This document shows, in pieces, positions 46,151-57,885 of a stretch of 64,000 bases of DNA (positions are counted from its first letter, which is position 1; each line of letters starts with the position of its first letter). The stretch is from assembly GCA_013399115.1 (NCBI GenBank), contig VXAA01003136.1, positions 114,359 to 178,358 on the forward strand, read 5' to 3'. This DNA comes from Anseranas semipalmata (lineage: Eukaryota > Chordata > Aves > Anseriformes > Anseranatidae). The position numbers and the translations under genes are program-made. Below the pieces are notes generated by a model, which saw nothing but the letters and a program-made list of their open reading frames with translations, was not told the DNA's origin and ran no database searches.

Positions 46151-46177
46151 GCTTGTTGAACGAGATGTTCAACAAGC
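46151..46177. repeat. Perfect 11-bp stem-loop
   Basis: GCTTGTTGAAC and GTTCAACAAGC flank a five-base loop (GAGAT). The arms are fully complementary. Confidence 0.92.
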
Positions 46178-46610
46178 TCTGGGTATCCTTCATAACGCAT
46201 TTGTGTTTGTCCTTTGCAAATCATCTAGCTGGGTCATAGGACCAATTCTTTCTGGAGGTTAGATTTCCCTGTCTCCTGTTAGCAAGTGTAAACCTTTCGG
46301 AGGTGCCTGCCTGCAAGTGATGTGCACAATGGCATTTTCTGGGCTACCGCTCAGTGCCCAATTCAGAAAAGGGAATCAGTACTCTGAACAGCGTAATGGT
46401 GCCAATTCTTGATTGTTTGATTTCTTCTAGCAACATGTCTTTGAAAGTTTGTATGAGCCTCTTGTTGCTCACACTTAACTGAAAATAAGCTGTATAAACT
46501 GCCAAACAATTCTGAGCACTGCCCCACCTGCTCGAATCACATCAGTGACTGGTATGTCAGCCTGCAAAATAACACTGTTATAGCTGAAGGAGTCCATGCT
46601 ATTTTTCCAG
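46178..46610. other. Non-coding, nothing recognised
   Basis: Continuation of the slightly less AT-rich stretch. No gene or repeat identified. Confidence 0.45.
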
Positions 46611-46628
46611 AAAAAAAAAAAAAAAAAA
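46611..46628. repeat. A homopolymer (18 A)
   Basis: A pure A run. The upstream sequence is not a recognisable retroposon. Confidence 0.9.
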
Positions 46629-47122
46629 TCATTTCTTTTAGCTTACACAGCTGTCTTTTGCTGTCTTGACATAACTGCTTGTCGATTAAAATTCTTGGCA
46701 CAGAACAGCCTTTACTTCTGTGTACATCATCATTTTGATTATTTCTATTCCTCAGGGGAACTGAAAGCATGTAATCTCTGATTTGTAAAGCAGTCTTGTT
46801 ACAGGTATGTCATTTTATAAGATTTAAAATGAGGACATATTTGGTATGTTCCTTTGATTTAGAAGAATATTGTAGTAAAACATGCTTTCTAGTAGGGTGG
46901 CTATGAGGTTGTTGTAGACACAGACCTAGCCAAGCACATGTATGCAACTCTGCTTCTTCCTCCCACACTTAGTTTGGTTTGCTGTTCCTTTTATTTTTAA
47001 AGCAGTCTTGTCAGTATGAAGTCCCTCCTGAATAACTGTTTTATGTACCTTGATTCCTGACTTAGAAGTCACCATTTTCTTTCAAAATGTGCGTCTTGTC
47101 CACTACAGTCTCTGCCCTTCTT

Positions 47123-47140
47123 TGTTCTGCCGGCAGAACA
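47123..47140. repeat. Perfect 18-bp palindrome TGTTCTGCCGGCAGAACA
   Basis: Nine-base arms without spacer. The outer hexamers TGTTCT and AGAACA are steroid-receptor half-sites, but here they are everted and six bases apart. The classical arrangement is AGAACA-N3-TGTTCT. The centre GCCGGC contains a CpG in CpG-poor surroundings. Any receptor binding is inference. Confidence 0.92.
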
Positions 47141-50100
47141 CTGGCAGCCACTGGTGGTTTAGTATACCAGCAAACAAGCTGCTCTAGTAGGGTGCTTAAT
47201 TTAGGAGCTTAACTTTAAACACCAAACTTTGAGACACCTCTCATTATCGTTACACAGCTAACTCGTAAAATCTCGCAAAAGACTGTGAGTCAATAAATGC
47301 TTACCCTTTGTTTAAACCAGAGCTGTAGAGTTATCTATGAATCAAATTATCACCTCACTAAAACCAAAATAGTGTGTGTTAAAATATTAACATATTTTGT
47401 CTTGGCCATATTAGTAAATTCATGTTCATCCAAAAATGCTGTTTTGTTGCTATTTTGTTGAAATAGAAGTGGTTCACAGAAAGATTTTGACTTAAAAATG
47501 GAGTGATTATTGAAAACCAAACAAAAATATCAGCTACGTCTTTAAATGTTCTGCTTTTTCTACTCTAAACCAGTTCCTGGTAAGGGCTGAGATAGCTAAA
47601 AGCTTGCATATCTTCAAAACAAAAATGTTTGCTCAACACTAAAAAATTTTTTCCAGTTTAATTTCAAGAGAAATGTAGAGAATTTGTCACTTTCTGTTGC
47701 AGAACAAGAAAATATTCAGAACCCTGAAATTTATAAAAGAACAGAAATCTGATTTGTATGTAACTGTAACAGTTATTTACCTTTAGTATGATATTTTTCT
47801 CATTACATTGTTTTGCAGCAAATAATTTCCATCTTAAAGTCTGCATTAAGAGGAAATTCATTAATAACTGAGTTTAGATCAACAGTGCTGTAAAAAGCAT
47901 AGGTGGTATTGTCCAGTTAAAATGTTTCTGTGTATTTTTATACCTAAAAACCATACCTTGGGTTTTATGCGGTGAAACCAACAGTTCAATGATGAGAAAG
48001 TTGGCTAGTTTTTTGTTTGCCTACAAAGCTGATAGACAAGATGGTATAGGCATTGTGAAATAAATGGTTTTGCACAGCCACTTAATTTACTAGTTCTGTC
48101 ATTGATTAAAAAAAAGAGAGAATTCCAGCATTTAGTTATTGCATGCAAATGTTTATAGTAAGACAAAATATTCAGTATTATCATTCAATTAAGAGAAGAT
48201 GTAAGGTATCTGCAAGTGTGCTTATGGCAAACAGTCACACAGAGACACACGTGCATGTAATACTGGTATCTATAGAGACTGGAGTTTGGAGAAGTTGGAA
48301 TGTCTGCTGCTAGTAAATGCTCTCAGAGTGATTTTCCTTGTCAAATAATCAATGGATTGGTCTGTTGGTGACATTTTCTTTAGAAATATCATGATTAATG
48401 TCTTTGAAACATTTTAAATAAAATTCTGTACAACAGAACTTGTTGCATAGACACTAACTGAAATTACATTACGCCTGGTACAAATTCATTACTATAGTTA
48501 ATTAGCTAAATTTAGTTTTGTATGCACACAGCCAAGTTCTTTTGAGTTCTTTGTTGCACGGATATATGTAATTTGTTTTCTGTTGTAAGCATATACTATT
48601 TCTTTAATCAGTTATATCGCTTTTGTCTCTTTTGAAGCCTCCATGTTTGGAGTTACCAACATCTGTGACAAAAAGGAAAAAGAGAAAGATTACATAAAGT
48701 CCGTACGCAAATGGAAAATACAAAAGCAAAATAATGTCCAAGACCACATCTTGATAAGCGTTGCAAGTTTTCCAGTGCATGTTGTTCTAGCCTGTGCATG
48801 TGCAGATTGATGGTTGGAAATCCTGTTAGCCATTTGTTAATGCCAATACTGATTTCCATACACAGATGGTTGCAGACATATATTTTTAGTATATTTAGAT
48901 ATTAAAAAATGTGGTCCATGAAACACAATCTACATTGCCTACACTGTCTATGCTATCTATACAATTATTAGCATGGAGATTTTAACAAGGAAGGCTGGTT
49001 TGCTTGCCCTCTAAAGTTAGGTTTACATTTCTTAAAATTCCCCTCCTTCCATGTTACCATTTGGTCTTATGTAGAAAACATCTGCAGAGTCATTCTCCTG
49101 ATCGGTGTCCCCAAAGAAATACTTTGCATTTAATTGTATATAGTGTTAGAATAGTTTAGACAGTTGGCAAATGCTGTAAAAGTTTCAGATCTGTTTCACC
49201 TGCAGAATGTTCATTTTGGGGGAAAAGCTAAAGACATCAGAATGATAACTTCATGACATGTTTATTTTACAAAACACAGTCAAACAGATAACATTAATGG
49301 TGACATCATGTAATTAGCTAAATAGCCTCTGTGGTTTTGTAAACTCCAGCCAGCTATTCTCACTTGCTTTTTCTATCTTGGACAGAGATGTTCCATTGTG
49401 CAAAGCTCTACTATTGTTTTATTGAATGGAGGAATGTGTAAAGAACAATCGATGGGCATTTTTAACCTCACTTCACCACACATCGGTTTTAAAATAAAGC
49501 TAATGTTCTTCAGTAGAAAAAAATGAATTATAATCTCAAACAGCCTGAAAAGTGAAAGAAGTGACTGAATCTGCCAGTTCTTCAAAGTAATCCACTGCAT
49601 TTTAGGTTAATATGGTATAAATCCAGATATTCTGTGGCCAGTTTCATTTATATCACCCTGACAGCCAAAGAGAGACAAGCATTTCATGAATTTCTTTATA
49701 TCCTGCTAGAAACACTAAAAAGGTCTTGCCTCAGTGTGAATCATGGTCAAGTCTTACAGGTATGTGCTGTTATCTCTTGGAGCTATCTTGCTGCTGCTGA
49801 GATCAATGAGAGTGTTGTGACTGAAAACGTTTGCAGTGATAGCATCCCTCTACTCTCTTAATAATTAACTCAAACAGCTAATAGCTCTGAAGGAACCCTC
49901 TTATGTCTGTCTGATTTCCTCAGTTGTTGAAAGTTTTACTTAAATTGAAGAAGTGCTAGCTTCTTAGCATTCTTATTAATTGATATCCTTGATCTCAAGG
50001 TAGGCTATAAATAGTATCCTTTTGCTGCCTGTGGTATGCAGTGCTGCAAATCTCACTTACTTTACCTGTCTGCTTTTTTTAAAAACACTTGATTTTCCAG

Positions 50101-53100
50101 TATCTTCTATTTATGTATACTTATACACACACACATATATATACAGACACATGAATGACTGGATTCATTCATTCCAGGTCATGGTGGCATGTGGAATTTA
50201 CTGAGCAGATTTAAGTTTCAAGCAAGATTCTTCAGCTGAGAAACTAAAACGAAAAACTACAGTGATTTTTGTATTATGACATACTGAAGCAGACACAGAG
50301 GCAACCGCAGTCCAATGTAGACGTGTCTGGGTCATCTCATTTTGGACAACACAGGGCAGAAACAGGTCAGAAGGGAATCAGGGAACTTGCTGCTTCTGCT
50401 TTCCATTCTAAAAGGAACAACCTCCTTCTGCACCCTCGCTAATACAGTGACTCAAAATCCAGTGAAGTTTAGAGCCTGAACTGAACTCAATTTTCTCTAA
50501 ATACATGTAAAGATTTCATGGTATGGTTTTACCTCTGACTACTAGGGATGTGATTGTTAGGAGAAGGAAAGAAAAGAACGTACATTTTCAGATTGTATTT
50601 CCGTACTTTCAGCTTTGTGGCTTCTTTCTGATGAACAAAACCATCACATACCAAGTCAATGTTACAGGAAAAAATGACTTCTGAAACATATTGGCTGCCT
50701 ACAATGACAGTCCAGGTCTCAGTTCAAAGAAAGTTGTCCTGAGCATCACAGACATGTTGGAATATGTTCTTCCCACATTCCTCTGAAACCAAGGACAGGA
50801 CATCCTGCACCACAATAATAAGAGGCTGTGGGTTGTTAAGAGCCAGGAATAAGCAGCATTAGAATAGGGGAGAGAAGTTACACTTGAACAGGAAAATATC
50901 AGATCTTTCCACTAGAGTCCAAACTACCAAACTGATTCCTGAACAAGTTGGAAAGACTCAATTGTGTTTTCCACATCTATTGAAACATATTTAAAATGGT
51001 ATGATATAACAGCAGGATAATACATGTTGTTTATTTCAGAAAGGAATTGTCTCAGCTATACTTTTATCTTTAATAGACTTGAGCCTTTTTATGAGGTCTC
51101 AGAACAAATCAAGCCTATTGAAATAAAACCTATCAGCAAAATATTATGTCCTTGGCAGATAAATATACATATAGATGCTATGCTGTTTTCTGGTTTTGAG
51201 TCACAAAGTACGAATTCATAATTAACACTGCTAAGTTCTCTCGAAAACCTAACTAAGGTGTTTTGGGGGCATGGAACTGCTAATGTACAGAAATCTTTTC
51301 AAATAGCAAATGGTACTGACAGTGTGTACTCTGTTCTCTTTTACTTGTTTAAGAAGAGGGCAGATCAGAAGCTATGGAAATGTCCATGGACATGCATCCA
51401 AATCCAATCCTGCTATGTTTGGTGAATAGCAGCTGTTTATGGGTGCTATTTACTTTGAATATAGAGTCAAGAAACCACCATTAAACTGCATCTGTCTGAG
51501 GTGTTCTTCTCCGTGTACATGAACTTCACCATCTGAGAACTACTCATACTTTCCTTTAAAGAAGTGTTTTCTATTCATTATTTACTTTGCCTGCTGTATT
51601 CATCATAAATTTGTTATATGTTTAATGCTTATTCAGAAAAAAGAACACTTTTCCATCCGTCATAGAAAGACTAAGAAATTAAATTGGTTGTAGTAGCTCA
51701 AAGAAATGGACGGCAAACAAATAATAGTTTTAACAACGTGAATCCTTCATAAAGTTAATTAAGTATTTCTGATAGTTTTCTCATTCAATTTTGCTTGAAA
51801 TCTACCTCATACTTTTTTTTCCTGTTCCAAAATGGCTTCTTGCATACCCATACTACAGGAGAGTCTCTACTGTCCTTAATGCCAAAAGACTCTTTGATGG
51901 TATCACAGACAGAAATTGTCTGATGGAATGCAATATTCCACTTCACCAAAATGAAAACAAAATCCTTTGATTAGAGCAGAGTCTGTTTCTTTTCTTATAA
52001 GGACTGAAGACATTTTGGCAGCTCTGCTGCTTTTCTTGTGATTTGTGGTATTGTTTATTATGAAAACAAATTGGCCGTCTATTGGAGGATACTGAGCCAG
52101 ATTTGCTGATGTCAGTGAAGATACCCTGCGGCTGAAATGGGGTTGTTATAATCTGTGCAGGAACTCGGGAGGCTTAGATAACTGCTGTAGAGAAACTTTC
52201 CAACTTTGCAGTTTTGGAGCATTTTTAACTGGTAACCCCTGGCAATGTAAGCTGAAAGTAGGGTCCAGCTTTTGGCATGGGCTTCATTTTCAAATGGAAG
52301 AGGTAGGGCTGCACCTATGTCTGTCATCAGCATCAGTCTCCAAGAACAGAGGACAGTAGTCAGTCTTTTAATGAACAGTGGCTCACCTTTGGTGCATTGG
52401 CACATACTTAAACTGACATCAGGCTAGTACCTGGCTCTTCTCTCAGCAGGAGGATCACTCACAACATTTATCCTTCAGATGGAGGGAAACCTTCTGCTCC
52501 TTCTGAGCCTTTGCTCTGGTGAAGGTATATGTATGCTAAGAGGAGAACAGCACAGGGCTTTTCTAGTGCATCCGCTGCCTTTGGGACATGACCAACTCCC
52601 TGCTAAATCCTGATGAGAAACAAAAATTAACTGCTTCTTTTCATAACACTGTAGAAAAGCGGATTTCCTAAGCACTGATGATTATTGCTGCCCAGTGGGG
52701 GAAGTGCCGAGCCATAAAAGGTTGCATCAGAACTTTCCCAGGCACTGAAAAGATCAGAAAAGACACGACCAGGGAAAATATGAGAAAGTTTTATTAGCCT
52801 GTTGTATGTTGTGCATGTATTTCTGTAGGAGCTTCAGGCAAGGGATTGTTTCCCAGATGTTTGCTGGGTAAAGTTCTGTCATTCTGCATGCTAGATAATG
52901 GGAGGAGGAGAAAAACAGCTCGCTTAGTATCAACGGTAAAGTAGCATGGACCCCTTAATCGTGAGAAATATGATGTCTCATATTTTGTCTATTAACTAGT
53001 ATTTATAATAACCACATGTCACTATTCTGGGTTGAACTGCATCACCACTTCTGTGACCCAGCATCATAATTATATTGTGTGAAGAGAACATTTTCCTAGT

Positions 53101-54619
53101 GAACATAGCCTTGCTTCATATCTCATTTTATGAGACTGTGACCATGTACTTTCACAGCAATTAGTTCAGTCAGTTCCATTAAATATGACATGTTGCAAGC
53201 TTTTCAGCTTCACTCATTTCAAGTCTGAGAAACTGACTTCTAAGATTGACAGTGTGATAAGGAGACAGAACTGCCCTCTTTCAGCTTGCAATATGGAAAT
53301 GTAAAAATAATACAGACAGTTTGTACTTTATGTCATATTAAGATGTTTATCATATAAAAATATATATCCTACCCATTCTATGTATGTAATTTGTGAATGT
53401 AATATACTTTTTTCCTAAAACATCTGACTTGCTGACCCAGTGTGAAGCCAATACAAGCCACAGGGCTCCACTAAATTTCTGCTTGCTAGCTTCATGTAAA
53501 CTCTGGTCACAATTCTTTTTGTTGTTGTTGTTTTACTTTAAACTAGCTTACAGCAGTAAAATAGTTTTAAATTCACAAATGGATACTCCTTGGCAGATTG
53601 GATTAGATCTTAGTTTCCCTCTCTCTTTAAGGCAAAAACATTTTAGCTGAAAATTGCATAATTATGTTTCTTTTACCTAAGGCAAGTTCTGCCAGTGAAC
53701 CACCATCAAAGGTATGCATTTAAGCAGGAAACCAGCATTTCTGGCTGGAAAGAAAAGCAGCATTATCTCTACTTTGTTTACTTTAACTGGACCAGCAACG
53801 ATTTAGCACGAACATGGGAGTTTTGCCTGCACATAGCTAAGGGGAGAGAGTGCCTAGGCAAGGGAAAGAGATGAAGTCCATATGTTAGATATGGGTGTAT
53901 ATGCCTTCGTGCCTTGCTTAGAAGGTTTAGTATACACCACTGAGCAAAGCTGTGAGATGTTATCTCATTGCCAATACATCAGCCTGTTTTGCTTGGATGA
54001 AAATTGACCACCTTTCAGAATGCCAAGTCATTTATCAAAATAAAAGACCCCAAGCTATCTGTGAGAGGCAGCGCTCAGCGTTGGTCGAGAGCATACGCTG
54101 GAATGCGTTTAACATCTCTGAACTTCATGCAAGAAAGGTAGAATACAGCTGCTATTAGCACTTTCCTCTGTACTCACATATGGAAATTTGTTCTGTGAAA
54201 TGCAATTGACCAGATAATTAGAGAGAGAGAACAAAGAAAGTGATAATACATGGGTGAAACCTTATCTTAAATTGGTCTAGTAATACTGGGGAGAGGTACT
54301 CATATTACTGCTTTTATAACTACTGTAAACAGGTTAAAGGTTTTTCTTACTGAAACCATATGGAAAATGAATTCTTTGTCAAAGAAATTGATACTTCATT
54401 CTGCATGCTGTTACAACATAATTTTAAAGTGAAAATTGAGCGGGTTTGAAAAATTGTCTTGCTCTATAAATGCAGAATGCGGGTGATTTCATCAAAGAAA
54501 CTTTCACAGAAGTAAAATCTATACAAGGTATTGTGAAAAAGTATTTTCCGGATATTCCCACACTATTTACTTTTGTGCTATTAGCATACTATTAAATGCA
54601 GTGGTGTTTTTGTGTGTAA
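47141..54619. other. AT-rich DNA without supported genes
   Basis: About 7.5 kb. Items: alternating CA/TA sequence at 50124-50145, closely followed by an 8-bp stem ATGAATGA / TCATTCAT near 50151-50172; a TTG run at 53519-53532; and a conserved-element-like block at 49620-49880. The 97-codon minus-strand frame at 52112-52405, the 85-codon frame at 53393-53650 and other short frames match no protein I know. Confidence 0.5.
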
Positions 54620-54700
54620 TGTAGGCCTGATCCAGATTCCAGTGAAACTGATGGAAAGAATCCCACTGACTTCAAAGACCTTGGAATCAAACCCTTACGT
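54620..54700. mobile_element. Relic of an old palindromic (MITE-like) amniote element
   Basis: The sequence GGCCTGATCCAGATTCCAGTG, then GATGGAAAGAATCCCACTGAC, then TTCAAAGACCTTGGAATC forms an imperfect palindrome: GATTCC (54635-54640) pairs with GGAATC (54683-54688). It resembles the widespread reptile/bird repeats built around 'CTGATCC...TCAATGGGA...TCCCATTGACTTCAATG...GGATCAGG'. Such elements are usually regarded as old non-autonomous DNA transposons. I cannot assign a named family without a search. Confidence 0.5.
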
Positions 54701-55034
54701 AAATTGCTAATTAAACTTGATTAGTAAGTAAGGTTGGCTAATGGAAAAAGTTTACCAGATTTATAGCCCACTTGAATAATAGGTAGTGGAATTAGTGACG
54801 GTCTTGCAACTTTATTGCTGGAGTTCTGTTTAACCACAACGCAGCATGAGCTATGGCCCCGTATTGCTGTTCCTCATATTAATTCCTTGGTTCACAGAAG
54901 TAAGGCAAATGTTTCTTTCTAACATGGATTTTTATTGTTTACATAAGACAGGCTTCCTTTTCATTAAAACTTTTGTTATGTTTCCTTTGAAAAACAATGA
55001 TATAAATTAAGGGAAAGGGAGTATAACTTGCGCT
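54701..55034. other. Non-coding, nothing recognised
   Basis: AT-rich sequence between two repeat relics, with no supported feature. Confidence 0.5.
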
Positions 55035-55265
55035 AATAGGATGAAATTTAAAAAAAGGAAGAATTATGCAGAATATCAGGGGAAACATCCTGACAGCAAG
55101 AGCTATTAGAGTACTGAATTGTCTCTTGCAGGAAGTAGAGGAAGCCACATTGCTTGAGACAGCGTAGAACTAGATTGGGTGAAGCACAGAAAAATCCAGC
55201 TTATAAATGAGACTGGGAATTGGGCTGGATCACTTAGTAGACCTTCTGTGTCTCTGACATCTAGA
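55035..55265 (+). mobile_element. Diverged CR1/L3-like LINE 3' end
   Basis: On the plus strand the frame at about 55093-55163 reads ILTARAIRVLNCLLQEVEEA, then TLLETA. This is a degenerate form of the CR1-clade ORF2 C-terminal block 'ARAIRLWNSLPxEVxEAxSLExF'. It is followed at 55210-55260 by GGGAATTGGGCTGGATCACTTAGTAGACC and TCTGTGTCTCTGACATCTAGAA, matching the layout of an old CR1 3' UTR ('GGACTAGATGACCT...GTCCCTTCCA...TCTATGA'). Stop codons interrupt the frame. Divergence suggests an insertion much older than the CR1 copies at 26516 or 62938. Confidence 0.6.
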
Positions 55266-57784
55266 AGAATTTAGAAGCTGTACAGTATTAGGAAAGCCTA
55301 TGTACGTCTAAGCTCATCTGTGGTACTGATTATACCAACAGTTTACATTAGGCAGTTTTCAGTAAACCACATGTAAAGCTAAGCAGGAAAATCTTCAAGG
55401 AAAAAAAAATTCAAAATAAGATGGAAACTAAAGCCCTGTAACTCTGAAAAGAGACCTGATGCGCCTATACCTTTTGATTCATACCTGTTTGTCTCACTGT
55501 GGTATAATAGCTTGATTGTCCAAGTGGTGGGGAGGATTCTGACCTACTGGTACCGAGAGAGGTTGAGTGAGGTTAGGAGTTGGCTGAGGGTGCTCACTGC
55601 ATTAACCTAATTATCTGGTTATCAACATTTTGCTTGAATGTAGCTTGAATGTATTGCATGTGCACTGCTCTGGCACTAAAAAAAATCCAGTATACTTTTA
55701 GGGATAACCATAGTTTGCTATTAGATCTTTGTTTTTACTGATTTAGTTACGTGAAGTCTGCAGCTGCTAGACTTATTTTAATCAGTTAACATACTTTGCT
55801 GTGTGCATTTGACCTTATTAAATGGGGGATGTATGCAATAAATCCTATTAAATATGGGGAAGATAAGAACATTACATACCCCCAAAAGCTCCCCTAACAC
55901 GCCATGAAAATATTATTTTCATTAATATGAAAAATGCTTCAGCAGAATGTATTTTGGAAGAAGAAAAGCTCTTTTCCTCATGGCTTACTTAAAATTATTA
56001 AGGTGTTCTTTGAAGACCATCACAGTATGGTTTAGAATTAATCAACAAACTATTCCTAAATGCCATTTGCCAGGAATAATCAAACCAGCATATGTTCAAT
56101 GCTCAGGAAACATTTTAGAGGATTAAAAGTCACAGTGTGGAGAGGAATATGAAATCCTACACCTTCCCCTGCACTCAGACAAGCAGACAGCCACATCATG
56201 AGCAGCTGAATCAGACTTCAGGAACTGCTTGCACAAACTATGAAAATGTCTGGCAAGATAAAATGTACCCTCAGCTGGAAGAAAATGATTCAGTGATCAC
56301 ATGATGTCCCATGGCCAGAGCTTTAAAACAAACTTTCAGAAACATATTCAACATGTGTTGATGATCACACAGATGAAAGCATGCATTGTACAGATGGTAA
56401 TTCTAGTGTCTTGCTTAGAGCATTTAGGACTTATGAAAGACAGCATTTAGAGTGTACTTTTAGGACAACCACTGAAAAAAGTGCCTTTATCAGTCAGTAC
56501 AGTAGTTATGAAAGCCTTGTTTTCTTGAACATACTGAAGTATTCACGTGCACACATATGGTATTGGAGATTAATTCATCTGTCCCTTGATGCATTCCTCA
56601 TCACTGAAATAGAAAAGCAAAACAGAAGAAAATGGAAAAGACTGCTGTGGGAAGAAAAGCCCCATTTTATTCAGTCTTAAGCATGACAAAGAAAAAAAAG
56701 ATCAGGGTCTGTGTTTGAATTAGTTTTTGCATGCCCTGTAGACTAGAACTCCCCTAAGGTATTTTACCAAGCTTTATGACTGGGTAAAACATCCCTAGAT
56801 ATGTACTTGGTAAAACATGGAGGGATTTTAAAAAACATATATAAGACAGAAAAAAACACATTTTTTTTCCCTGTAAATTTATTATTTTTTAAATGGTGTG
56901 TGTGTGTGCGTCAATCTTTTAAATATTCTCATTTATACAAGTGGTTTTATTTTCTCTCGATTTGTATATCCAGGGTACTTCTTTTAGGAGAAGCCAGTTA
57001 AACCTCAAGGCAGACACACAATTTTGTTAAGATTAAATGTATCTTCTGACTGACATTCCTTAATGAGCCTAAACCCCAAATCCTGCTGTGCTGAAGACAG
57101 TCTAGGTTCATCAGGGTTTCTAGTCTTTCAGTTTAAATTTTAGATGTATAACAAACCCTCAGACCTGGCAAGAAGTCAAAATAAGCAAAGATCTTTCTGG
57201 ATTTTTTCAGTGTGTTCTCTGGAAACACACAAATCTTAGTGGAGGTTTTATCGGGCATTTTTTCCCTTGGATCCAACCTAACCTGATTTTTCTCATGAAG
57301 CTCCATATTGGTATGAAGGCATGGACATTTATGTGCATACATTTGTTTGTTAAGCTCATAAAAACAATCTGTGCAGATCTATATCATGGATTTGAACATA
57401 AAAATAGGATGGAATAGACCATTTTGCATTAGGGACCTATTTGTAACTGTGAATTTAAAGAACCAGTGACATTTTAGTAGATTGTAACATGTTTTAGCCA
57501 TGTGTATGTCTTGTAAGCATACAGGCATGATTTTCAGTTGTGATCTATGTGGGTTATAGTGAAGCTGTGAATTAGATCTATAGAATTTAATGTTACAGTT
57601 AAGACTCCCTTCCTTTGCAAATATTCTCAGTTTTAGGATTAATTTATCAGTTGATTTATGCACATTTCTTAAGAGTAAAACTGTTTAAATGCTTTTAAAA
57701 TGAATAGTACAATTTGAGACAGGACCAACTATTAACTGAAATGAGTGAAATTACATCAGAGATGAAATTGGCTTACTGTTAAAA
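55266..57784. other. AT-rich DNA, nothing supported
   Basis: A short GT run lies at about 56896-56908. Frames of 94-99 codons (56381-56680 plus, 57379-57663 minus) are not recognised. Confidence 0.5.
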
Positions 57785-57885
57785 TTATTAATGTTGGCCC
57801 AAAAACCAAAATTTTAACTTAGTCCTCATTCAGTCAAAATTCCCATTGACCTTTGTCAGGTTTTTGCTTGCAGATGTGATTAAAA
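57785..57885. mobile_element. Second relic of an old amniote repeat
   Basis: TTGGCCCAAAAACCAAAATT, then GTCCTCATTCAGTCAAAATTCCCATTGACC, then TTTGTCAGGTTTTTGCTTGCAG resembles the common reptile/bird motif 'CTCATTCAGGCAAAACTCCCATTGACTTCAGTGGGAGTTTTGCCTG'. The expected palindrome is partly preserved: CAAAATTCC and, more weakly, GGTTTTTGCTTG. A diverged non-autonomous DNA transposon is the most likely origin. Confidence 0.45.
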
